Positions 1-8,776 of a DNA stretch of 64,000 nt are shown piece after piece. Under the pieces are notes generated by a model. That model worked only from the letters and a program-made list of their open reading frames with translations. It ran no database searches and had not been told where the DNA came from. The position numbers and the translations under genes are program-made. This DNA is from Linum tenue (taxonomy: Eukaryota; Streptophyta; Magnoliopsida; Malpighiales; Linaceae). The number at the start of each line of letters is the position of its first letter. Positions within the stretch are counted from its first letter, which is position 1. The stretch lies in NCBI GenBank assembly GCA_946122785.1, contig CAMGYJ010000005.1:63872200-63936199 (forward strand), in the 5' to 3' direction.

Positions 1-113
1 ATCGTAATAGGCTGTCTTAGTCACACTCAAGTTGTCATGCATCGAGTCAAAAGCCATTCAATTCACTAATCACATCCACAGTGCCAATACGATCAATCAT
101 CAAGCAAACAGCA

Positions 114-167
114 GTGCTTGGAGCCCTCAAATCTCGAGATTTGGACAGTGGACTAGGCTCCAAGCAC
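114..167 (-). other. Two-stem structured motif, copy 1
   Basis: A 12-bp perfect outer stem (114-125 with 156-167) encloses a 16-base perfect inner palindrome (128-143). Between them lies the conserved GACAGTGGACTAG on the plus strand. Three further versions occur at 1810-1857, 1902-1949 and 36320-36367, with the last repeated at 45320-45367. Stem sequences differ between copies but stay complementary. Function is unknown; an RNA cis-element of Athila is the inference. Confidence 0.6.
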
Positions 168-195
168 CCATACACACGTTCCAATTAATACAAAG

Positions 196-232
196 AACCC
201 CCCCCCCCCCCACACACACACACTTAAATGCG
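196..232 (-). promoter_or_regulatory. Secondary polypurine tract of the old Athila element
   Basis: On the minus strand this reads TTAAGTGTGTGTGTG followed by a long G run. It is the counterpart of 36402-36420, where the minus strand has TTAAGTGTGGGGGGG, and of the true LTR-adjacent tract at 34873-34891. The adjacent minus-strand CATTGAGGACAATGTCG-type sequence is shared too. The C run and (CA)n on the plus strand look expanded by slippage. Confidence 0.5.
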
Positions 233-331
233 ACAATGTCCTCAATGGAGCAGAGGGAAGGGGAACGATGTTACCGTGAAATGAGATCAGGAACGGAGAT
301 GGAGAGGCAGACCAGACAATAGCAGGGGACT

Positions 332-510
332 GGAAGGAGACCCAGTCGGAGGCACAGAGCTAAAGTCAACAAAAGACACACACTGGGTGATAGAACCGGA
401 GTCCCAAGTCTACAATCCAAAACAAAATAAAACAAAACCAAACGAAACAACAAGAACATGGAGTCTCAGTCTGGAACAGAAATCAGGGCCATAACCAGGT
501 ACTCTCTCCA
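332..510. other. Unassigned Athila internal sequence
   Basis: An A-rich stretch between the env-like ORF stop and the polypurine-like tract. I see no ORF, repeat or other feature beyond its membership of the old Athila element. Confidence 0.4.
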
Positions 511-1740
511 CTAGAATGCATCGCCACCATCGCCGGAAGGTGGGGGGTACTGGTCCTCATACCCCGGGGACTGGACGAAGGGGTAGTGAACTGCGTTCGG
601 TTCCAGGCCCAGGTATGACATGATGTAGTGCTGTCCGGACATCAGACGACGGCCGCGGTCCCTCTCACGATCGAGGCGGGTGTGAATGCGCTCCTGGCCA
701 GCCAGAATGCGCTCGTTCTGCTGAGCGATGGCCGCCAACTGATCAGAGATGGGCACCACCACGGGAGGAAGAGTCCCTGGAGCAGGAGATCTGGGTGCAG
801 CGGAGAAGCTCGCGGGAGCCTGGGCACGAGGAGCAGCACGGCGAGGAACCCGGCGTGTTCCAGCGGCGCTGGACTCCGGCTGGTCTCCCTCTGCGGGCGC
901 AGGTGGTTGGGGAAGACCCGCAATCCAGTGCAGACGCCCTTGGCGAGCCACCAGGTGCTGAGCGCGGAGGTTGGCTTCGCTGAGTGGAGTGGGCCCGTGC
1001 ACCTGGGTCATCCCAGTGATGTCGACCCCGTAGTAGCGGGCCAGGACCGTGATCACCGGGCCACAGACAAGGTGGCGATCCTGGCTAGCGGCGGCTTTCC
1101 CGAATGTCCGGGCGACCACCGAGCCCAGCTGGATGGTGTACTCAGGGCGACCCATCGCCTCCATGAAGAACAGGGTCCGGAGGGTGACCCGGTTGGCCGA
1201 GCCCCGGCTGGGGGTGTAGGAACTGGTGAGCAGGTGGTTGAGGATGCGCCACTCCGGCCTGAGGAGAGAGGCCCGCGTCTGGCTGGCGACGTATTCCTCG
1301 TCCACGTTGTTTGGCAGGCAGATCCGCCGGAAGTACGCCTGGCATGGAAAGTCGGTGGGATCAGTGAGGTCCAAGCGCAGGACCCCGTTGCTGGAGTGCG
1401 GGGAGTTGAGCCCAAGTGCGTTGGCAAACTCCTAGTAACTGATGGAGTGCTCGACCCCGCCGAGTGTGAACTGAACTGCATTACTATGGTCGGCATTCCC
1501 CCTCTGGTTATGGTGGAAGGAGGCATAGAACTCCCAGACGAGCTCCTGGTAGGTCGGCTCGGCGAGGCAGAGAAGGCGCCGCCAACCATAGGCCTGCACA
1601 GCGGGCTCCATCTGCGGCCTGGCATGAAGCGCCCCGAACACCCCAAAATCGAGGTGCAGGTGCTCGGGGATGGTGCGGGTACGGATAGTCCGCAGCAGAT
1701 GGCGTTGGGTGATGCTCAAATGGTCGAGGTAGGCTTCCAT
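511..1740 (-). pseudogene. Athila env-like ORF (ATHILA ORF-1 family), one nonsense mutation
   Basis: The reading frame starts MEAYLDHL at 1740 and ends at the TAG at 511-513, about 409 codons. It is broken by one in-frame TAG at 1432-1434, just after the motif FTLGGVEHSISY. That motif, and the following FANALGL and YFRRICLP blocks, are typical of the plant ATHILA ORF-1 family that sits downstream of pol in Athila elements, where an envelope gene would be. The last third is rich in Pro and Ala, then has a charged, heptad-like stretch around the QNERILAGQERIHTRL segment, compatible with a coiled coil. No convincing transmembrane segment is seen, so calling it an envelope is by position only. 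I chose 1740 rather than an upstream ATG at 1767 because a good 3' splice site ends at 1745, four bases before this ATG. The protein's role is unknown. Confidence 0.75.
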
Positions 1741-1809
1741 GACCCTACAAAGGACAAGAATGGACAAAATGGTACACGAGCGAACATGTCAATGTTAGTC
1801 AAAATCACA

Positions 1810-1857
1810 CCGGGAGCCCTCATATCGAAAGATATGGACAGTAGACTAGACTCCCGG
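1810..1857 (-). other. Two-stem structured motif, copy 2
   Basis: Outer stem CCGGGAG/CTCCCGG, inner stem CATATC/GATATG with loop GAAA on the plus strand, and GACAGTAGACTAG between them. Relative to copy 1 the inner stem shows an A-T to T-A compensatory swap and the outer stem is entirely different in sequence. Confidence 0.6.
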
Positions 1858-1901
1858 AGAAAAAGCATACCCATCACACGAGAATCACACAACCAAATTC
1901 A

Positions 1902-1949
1902 CCGGGGGCCCTGAAATCGAGCGATTTGGACAGTGGACTAGGCCCCCGG
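1902..1949 (-). other. Two-stem structured motif, copy 3
   Basis: Outer stem CCGGGGGCC/GGCCCCCGG (9 bp, perfect), inner stem AAATC/GATTT with loop GAGC, and the conserved GACAGTGGACTAG between them. It lies 45 bases from copy 2, so the two are a tandem pair. Confidence 0.6.
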
Positions 1950-2519
1950 GAAACAAACACCAAATCCAAACCAATTAAGCACCAATCAACCAACCACACA
2001 CAAAACTACAACAAGCCCATAAGTAATGCCAACATGCAAATGGTAGGCCGAGGAACTGAAATCCCAAGTTAAAATATAGCATGCAAAGAAAGCCATCGGC
2101 CTACCAAATCGTTCTCAAATTATGTCACATTCACAAGTTCTTCACCTAACTCTAGGTATCGATTCTCCAAAAATACAAGAAAAGGAAAAGAGAACACACT
2201 TGGAGACGCAAGTAGATATCCTGAGAGAGGTGAAGAAAGTGGCAAAAAGCACCCCAAGTCGCCGGAAAAACTCACCGGAGACTCGCCGGAGAACTCACCG
2301 CCGGCGACCCAACCTCGGCCAAACTCACCCAAACCTTTGGGGAATGTGCTCCTCGACGCCAGAAGCGTGGGGGTGGTCGCGGTTTGTGATTTGGAGGTCG
2401 GGAGAGGGAGTTATGGCCGGAAAATCGAAGGAGAAGATGAAGAGGGCGATTTTCCGGCGAGGGGGGCGGCTAGGGTTGGGAGAAAATGGGTCTGAAATGA
2501 GGGGTGGGGCTGAAAATGG

Positions 2520-2530
2520 GTTTTTATAGG
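2520..2530 (-). promoter_or_regulatory. Candidate internal TATA box for the env-like ORF
   Basis: The minus strand reads CCTATAAAAAC. Downstream comes a C-rich leader with AACCCTAGCC, as in many plant 5' leaders, then the candidate splice donor at 2328. Upstream (2540-2670) is a cluster of CACGGCCGTG-type palindromes, as in the U3 of the family's LTRs directly upstream of their TATA box. Confidence 0.45.
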
Positions 2531-2539
2531 GGGGTGTTA

Positions 2540-2670
2540 AAACACGGGCGGGCCAGAACACGACCTTGTTCTAACCGTGCCCCGCCCGTGTTTTGAGTGC
2601 CGAGGGCGGGGCACGGTCAGAACACGGCCGTGTTTTGACCCCCAGACGGCCCGTGCTTTTACTGCCGAGG
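2540..2670. repeat. CACGGCCGTG palindrome cluster upstream of the internal TATA box
   Basis: Contains half-sites CACGGGCG and CCCGTGTTTT and a 26-base near-perfect palindrome at 2615-2640 around AACACGGCCGTGTT. The cluster continued into 14605-14700 before the 11.9-kb composite element inserted into it. Confidence 0.6.
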
Positions 2671-2816
2671 GCAGTTGTTACACCCCGATCTTTCTAAGGG
2701 TTAAAATGACTATTTTACCTTTAGATGAATGTAACACCCCGACTTTGGGTTCAGGTTCGACCAAAATACGAAAACTGTTGGGTTAACGATTACGTACGAA
2801 GGGTTGCAACCGTGAA

Positions 2817-2851
2817 TTAGTAATAATAATTTATTATATTATTATTACTAA
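2817..2851. repeat. AT-only inverted repeat in LTR 1
   Basis: Perfect 13-bp arms TTAGTAATAATAA (2817-2829) and its complement (2839-2851) with a 9-base loop, about 100 bp upstream of the TATA-like sequence. It recurs in the other LTR copies. Confidence 0.7.
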
Positions 2852-4233
2852 TTATTATAAAAATATAAATATATGTATATAAATTGTGCAGGAGAGGGCT
2901 GAGCGGCCACTCCCCATCTCTCCAAACCCCATCAAATTCCCCACTCCCCCATATAAATCACTCCATCATTCTAATAAACCGACATCATCTTCATGGCATC
3001 ACCACAGCCTACATCGTTACAATCGGGAGGAGAAGGTGGAAAGATCAGAAGAAAGAGAAGGAGAGGTGGCCAAAGACAGATCAGCCGCAACGACGAGACT
3101 TACCTGCGACAACCCAACAGTTTGATCAACGGAGTACTTAGAGGGACTCGCTCTCTGCGTAGAAAAAATCAAGGTCGATGGGTGCGGTGGCGGTCTCGGG
3201 AGTCGGGAACCAATCGATCTCAAAGGTAAGGATCGAGTTCCCTTGAATATAATACAGTGGATGGTGATATGGATGCCTGATTGGGATTGGATTAAGTAGT
3301 GATTGCCTGATCGATTTCCCCTTGGCTTTGAAGAAGGGTTATGTTGATTTGGGTTTACCTTCTTCCGGACAGTGAGTAAGCAGCGGCCGTGGGCATTCAT
3401 GGGGATTCGGACCATTCATTGACAACAGCAGTAGGATGGCAACGACGATTCCACATGATTCTCGAGCGAGATCAAGAACAAGGTAACAAGTGCTTCCGTA
3501 AGTTTGGTTGAGGTCTAATGGGAAGTGTTCGTAAAAACTAGAGGGAGGGCTCGATGGGGAAGGATTGGATTCCAATAACGTGAGAGGTTTAAATGGGGTT
3601 AGATGTGCACGAATTTGGGACGTTGATGAATGGTTGGGATAGAAATTCATGGACTTGCCGATTAATTAATTGCATTGAGCTGGGGACATGAGTGAAATTG
3701 ATGGGTGAAGAAGGCTTGAATCTTATGGGTACACGTTAGGGATTAATAAACAAAGCTATATGGATGAATTCTAATTCATGGCTTTTACGTGTGCATGTGT
3801 CCTGGGGAGAATAACCCATGTCAAATTGCCTCAAGGAAGAAAATCAAATAGGGATTCTTCACATTGATTTGCATAGCACATTGAAGGGTAACTCAAGTCA
3901 ATCGACCTTAAAATAAGGTGAGTGTAAAGGGGGTAAATTCTACGCCTTACGTATTTTCAAGTATTTGCCTTACATGTTTTAAGTATTTGTCTTACGTGAA
4001 GTTTATGTGCACTGCTTGATTTATGATTGTCTTGATTATGCATGCTTCGAATTGAGTTATTGTTTGAGCGTTTCAATATCTACATTTAAGCATTTAACTT
4101 TCTGTTCATACGACGTTTAAGAAAGAGTATTTTAATACTTCACCGCTTAATAAGTTATGGTGATAAGAACAAGAGAAAGTCACGAGTAAGAATAAGTTAG
4201 CCTCGCTTAGCTAGCCACTAGCTAGAAGGATTC

Positions 4234-4434
4234 CTACCGGATGGTGATAAGTTCTGCGGTAGTTGATCACTACCGGATGGTGATACGTTCCGCGGTAGTT
4301 GGTCAGGCGTGGAGCCGGACGGTGATAAGTTCCGCGGTATCCATTGCCTCGGTTTAGGTGTGCTACCGGATGGTGATACGTTCCGCGGTAGTCACACCGT
4401 AGTTTGACACCGGATGGTGATTCGTTCGCGGTGA
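4234..4434. repeat. Five hairpin repeats CTACCGG...CCGCGGTAG in LTR 1
   Basis: Units at 4234-4262, 4270-4298, 4315-4340, 4363-4391 and 4408-4434. Each starts with CCGGATGGTGAT or a close variant and ends with GCGGT, so each can fold on itself through CTACCG/CGGTAG. Spacers differ. The minus strand translates as a repeating YRGTYHHPV peptide, which I regard as incidental. Confidence 0.75.
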
Positions 4435-5020
4435 TCAAACCCATTTGAGGGGCACCCCATTGTGAGGGTAGTCATGTTTAAGAAATAAGAAAGTTAGTAA
4501 GGCTAGTAGTGGCGCCAGCTAAGTCGAGGTAGGGGCCCCACAATAAGATAATGGAAGAAATAATACGTTTTTAAGAGTTAAAGTTTAAAGGCGGAAGTAC
4601 AAACCATTCCCTAAGTTTAAGTAAGTGTTTTAAGCAGAGTGCTCAAGTATTAAAAGTAATAAACGTAAGGGCGTAGACTGACCCCATCTCACTCACCAGT
4701 TTGAAGAGTACTAAGAGGAGTTAGAGAGCAGCGAGCTTGAGAGGAGCAAGGCAAGGCGAGCAGCCGCACCAGCATTGACGAGATGTCCCGGAATTAAGCC
4801 AGGAGTTATAGTTTGTTTAGTCAGTTGTGTTTATGATAATGAGTATAACTGGAGGTTCAAAGTTTGAGGTTTATTAACTATGCATTTGAGTTTTGCCCAC
4901 GTGTTTAGGGCATTGCATTTGACGTTTTCTTGGGAATGTTTAAGTTTTTAAGCTTTGTTTTTAACCGGCTCCGGAGCCATGATTATTTCGGTTGTTTAAA
5001 AGGATCGGGGTGTTTCATTT

Positions 5021-5033
5021 TGGTATCAGAGCC
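5021..5033 (+). promoter_or_regulatory. Primer-binding site, initiator tRNA-Met, unit 1
   Basis: TGGTATCAGAGCC three bases after the LTR end. It is complementary to the 3' end of plant initiator tRNA-Met, the commonest primer of plant LTR elements. Confidence 0.85.
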
Positions 5034-6069
5034 GGCACTCCTCTGTTTCTTGGTCCCCAAGGAATACTGGAGTGACGATCTGAGTTTTTCAAGGTTTCAT
5101 TTTTAAAGGAAAGAAAAAAGGGTGTCAGGTTAAAGGTTTGGCCAAACGAGTCAGGGTTCTTTTGAGAATTTTAGAATCTCCAGTTTATACTCAAATCATG
5201 ATTAGGTAAATAACTCTAGGAGACCTTGCGAGGTGTTGATACGTCTCGGGAGGGAGACAGCGTAGTTTCTTAAGAGGATCGTTTAGTGAAAACTCTTTCA
5301 TGGGCGAGAGGAGAAGGTTCCAGACAACTCATATTCTTCTGGAATGCGAGCTGATCAGAATGAGGTTCAGTGAGAAGCAAAGTATCTAGTTCGTCGACAT
5401 GCAGTAGCCAAGGGGTTACGGCAAATGACGACCATCATCTAGAGGAAAGGATGCAAGGAAGGTCTGTGAGTTCACGAGGATCGAACGTAGGGTTACGACC
5501 CAAGGACTAGTGGAAAGCTAGATTTTCAGTAATGCTCGGGGGCACACAAGAAAAGCAGAGGAGGATCGTAGACCTTATGGTTACAATAGGACACTGAGAA
5601 GAGGAACAGTGGAGCTGGGGAACCGGTCTGGCGACAAGCTTTGGAAAAGAAGGAGACCACCATCAAGATAAACGATGTAACGAATGAGGAGTGATTCGAG
5701 AGACCCTACAACTTACGGTAGCCACGGGAAGTCAAAAAAATACAAGGGACACAAGGAGTATCGCCAGACTAGGGTAGGTTAAGAGTTGCAATCTCGAAAC
5801 TTGTCTAAGTAAAAGTCATTAAGCCAGGGGAGGAACGACAGGGAAGTAGAACGTTAAAGGGGAGTTTTAATAAAGGCCGGAGAAAGCAAGTAGAATCTTC
5901 GAGGAGGAAGGGCGTGAAGCTACCAACCTGGGCTCGGGTATCAAGCTAGAAACAAGTATCGGTAAAGGGATTGTGCAAGTAAAGGAAGGATAGATTCATG
6001 TGGTAGAAGGAGTACCTAAGGTGGGACTTGGAGTTATGACGGTCAACAAATTTCGAGGTCGAAATTTTC

Positions 6070-6086
6070 TTAAGGGGGGAGGAAAA
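6070..6086 (+). promoter_or_regulatory. Second (internal) polypurine tract, unit 1
   Basis: TTAAGGGGGGAGGAAAA followed directly by TGTGATACC at 6087. The preceding TTTCGAGGTCGAAATTTTC mirrors the sequence before the LTR-adjacent tract. The inverted end of the composite (14599) begins with this same TGTGATACC. Confidence 0.65.
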
Positions 6087-6419
6087 TGTGATACCTCGAT
6101 TTCGATTTATGGTCCAACGATAAGTACTGAATGAGCTGGAGCAACAAACTGATTCGAAATTTTGTCTCATCACACCCTTGGACTAAGTGAGGGAATTAAA
6201 AAGGTCAAGGAGCCATTCGAGGTTACTCGATGCTAAGGAGCTTGGTGAGAATACCTTTTATGGGCAAGAGGAAATATTAGAAGTGAGGTAGACTATACGA
6301 GACAAATAACGGACATCATCAAATTTTATTGAGTGAGAGTAAATTCTCAAGGCAAGTCAATGCAAGAATGAGGAGTATGGGAAAATGAGTCCGAGCAAAT
6401 TTCGGGGACGAAATTTTTG

Positions 6420-6434
6420 TAAGGGTGGAGGAAA
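6420..6434 (+). promoter_or_regulatory. LTR-adjacent polypurine tract, unit 1
   Basis: TAAGGGTGGAGGAAA directly before the TG of LTR 2 at 6435; the normal plus-strand primer of the element. Confidence 0.8.
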
Positions 6435-8776
6435 TGTTACACCCCGATCTTTCTAAGGGTTAAAATGACTATTTTACCCTTAGATGAATGTAACACCCCG
6501 ACTTTGGGTTCAGGTTCGACCAAAATACGAAAACTGTTGGGTTAACGATTACGTACGAAGGGTTGCAACCGTGAATTAGTAATAATAATTTATTATATTA
6601 TTATTACTAATTATTATAAAAATATAAATATATGTATATAAATTGTGCAGGAGAGGGCCGAGCGGCCACTCCCCATCTCTCCAAACCCCATCAAATTCCC
6701 CACTCCCCCATATAAATCACTCCATCATTCTAATAAACCGACATCATCTTCATGGCATCACCACAGCCTACATCGTTACAATCGGGAGGAGAAGGTGGAA
6801 AGATCAGAAGAAAGAGAAGGAGAGGTGGCCAGAGACAGATCAGCCGCAACGACGAGACTTACCTGCGACAACCCAACAGTTCGATCAACGGAGTACTTAG
6901 AGGGACTCGCTCTCTGCGTAGAAAAAATCAAGGTCGATGGGTGCGGTGGCGGTCTCGGGAGTCGGGAACCAATCGATCTCAAAGGTAAGGATCGAGTTCC
7001 CTTGAATATAATACAGTGGATGGTGATATGGATGCCTGATAGGGATTGGATTAAGTAGTGATTGCCTGATCGATTTCCCCTTGGCTTTGAAGAAGGTTTA
7101 TGTTGATTTGGGTTTACCTTCTTCCGGACAGTGAGTAAGCAGCGGTCGTGGGCATTCATGGGGATTCGGACCATTCATTGACAACAGCAGTAGGATGGCA
7201 ACGACGATTCCACATGATTCTCGAGCGAGATCAAGAACAAGGTAACAAGTGCTTCCGTAAGTTTGGTTGAGGTCTAATGGGAAGTGTTCGTAAAACTAGA
7301 GGGAGGGCTCGATGGGGAAGGATTGGATTCCAATAACGTGAGAGGTTTAAATGGGGTTAGATGTGCACGAATTTGGGACGTTGATGAATGGTTGGGATAG
7401 AAATTCATGGACTTGCCGATTAATTAATTGCATTGAGCTGGGGACATGAGTGAAATTGTTGGGTGAAGAAGGCTTGAATCTTATGGGTACACGTTAGGGA
7501 TTAATAAACAAAGCTATATGGATGAATTCTAATTCATGGCTTTTACGTGTGCATGTGTCCTGGGGAGAATAACCCATGTCAAATGGCCTCAAGGAAGAAA
7601 ATCAAATAGGGATTCTTCACATTGGTTTACATAGCACATTGAAGGGTAACTCAAGTCAATCGACCTTAAAATAAGGTGAGTGTAAAGGGGGTAAATTCTA
7701 CGCCTTACGTATTTTCAAGTATTTGCCTTACATGTTTTAAGTATTTGTCTTACGTGAAGTTTATGTGCACTGCTTGATTTATGATTGTCTTGATTATGCA
7801 TGCTTCGACTTGAGTTATTGTTTGAGCGTTTCAATATCTACATTTAAGCATTTAAGTTTCTGTTCATACGACGTTTAAGAAAGAGTATTTTAATACTTCA
7901 CCGCTTAATAAGTTATGGTGATAAGAACAAGAGAAAGTCACGAGTAAGAATAAGTTAGCCTCGCTTAGCTAGCCACTAGCTAGAAGGATTCCTACCGGAT
8001 GGTGATAAGTTCCGCGGTAGTTGATCACTACTGGATGGTGATACGTTCCGCGGTAGTTGGTCAGGCGTGGAGCCGGACGGTGATAAGTTCCGCGGTATCC
8101 ATTGCCTCGGTTTAGGTGTGCTACCGGATGGTGATACGTTCCGCGGTAGTCACACCGTAATTGGACACCGGATGGTGATTCGTTCCGCGGTGATCAAACC
8201 CATTTGAGGGGCACCCCATTGTGAGGGTAGTCATGTTTAAGAAATAAGAAAGTTAGTAAGGCTAGTAGTGGCGCCAGCTAAGTCGAGGTAGGGGCCCCAC
8301 AATAAGATAATGGAAGAAATAATACGTTTTTAAGAGTTAAAGTTTAAAGGCGGAAGTACAAACCATTCCCTAAGTTTAAGTAAGTGTTTTAAGCAGAGTG
8401 CTCAAGTATTAAAAGTAATAAACGTAAGGGCGTAGACTGACCCCATCTCACTCACCAGTTTGAAGAGTACTAAGAGGAGTTAGAGAGCAGCGAGCTTGAG
8501 AGGAGCAAGGCAAGGCGAGCAGCCGCACCAGCATTGACGAGATGTCCCGGAATTAAGCAAGGAGTTATAGTTTGTTTAGTCAGTTGTGTTTATGATAATG
8601 AGTATAACTGGAGGTTCAAAGTTTTAGGTTTATTAACTATGCATTTGAGTTTTGCCCACGTGTTTAGGGCATTGCATTTGACGTTTTCTTGGGAATGTTT
8701 AAGTTTTTAAGCTTTGTTTTTAACCGGCTCCGGAGCCATGATTATTTCGGTTGTTTAAAAGGATCGGGGTGTTTCA
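6435..8776 (+). repeat. LTR 2 of the composite element (2342 bp)
   Basis: Same boundaries and length as LTR 1, differing by scattered single bases. It serves as 3' LTR of unit 1 and 5' LTR of unit 2, which is the mark of a tandem array. Hairpin repeats are at 7993-8194. Confidence 0.85.
7993..8194. repeat. Five hairpin repeats in LTR 2
   Basis: Same array as at 4234-4434, with the fifth unit having CGTTCCGCGG where LTR 1 has lost one C. Confidence 0.75.

Larger units (their letters stand above)
1..331 (-). mobile_element. Athila internal region downstream of the env-like ORF
   Basis: This stretch matches 36230-36480 of the intact Athila copy by eye: the same order of a GTTGTCATGCAT motif, a structured hairpin motif (114-167), a C-rich/CA-rich tract and GACAATGTCCTCAATGG. 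It is therefore the region between the env-like ORF and the 3' LTR of the old minus-strand Athila element. The 3' LTR itself is beyond the left edge. No protein is supported here. Confidence 0.7.
1745..2328 (-). other. Candidate GT-AG intron upstream of the env-like ORF
   Basis: On the minus strand the donor is GTGAGTTTGG at 2328 and the acceptor is a pyrimidine-rich run ending CCTTTGTAG at 1745. Splicing would place the ATG of the env-like ORF four bases into the next exon. Two structured hairpin motifs (1810-1857 and 1902-1949) lie inside. No transcript was available, so the donor is the least certain part. Confidence 0.45.
2676..5017 (+). repeat. LTR 1 of the composite element (2342 bp)
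   Basis: Bounded by TGTTACACCCCGATC and GATCGGGGTGTTTCA, which are mutually inverted as LTR ends should be. It holds an AT-rich hairpin (2817-2851), a TATA-like CATATAAATC (2950-2959) and a good splice donor AAAG/GTAAGG at 3225/3226. Five hairpin-forming repeats lie at 4234-4434. The short reading frames over 2884-3230 are present in every copy but have no recognisable product and lie where a leader transcript is expected. Confidence 0.85.
5018..6434 (+). mobile_element. Non-coding internal region, unit 1
   Basis: About 1.4 kb, purine-rich, with no gag, protease, reverse transcriptase or integrase signature and no plus-strand frame of note. It contains two polypurine tracts, at 6070-6086 and 6420-6434, each followed by a TG. 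The internal region is thus a stripped remnant, which makes this a LARD-like element. Confidence 0.75.

Noticed and set aside
628..1914. 428-codon plus-strand frame
   Set aside because: It is antisense to the env-like ORF, which has recognisable family motifs and better context; the long frame follows from GC-rich codon structure on the other strand.
2884..3230. Short frames starting MCRRG, MQERA and MASPQ, repeated at 6643, 10402 and inverted at 13628-14043
   Set aside because: They are LTR sequence copied with each repeat, mutually overlapping, with no domain, and are closed by a splice donor-like GTAAGG.
4211..4444. Repeated-peptide frame (YRGTYHHPV)
   Set aside because: Translation of the hairpin repeats in an LTR; frame length depends on the repeat, and indels between copies do not respect the frame.
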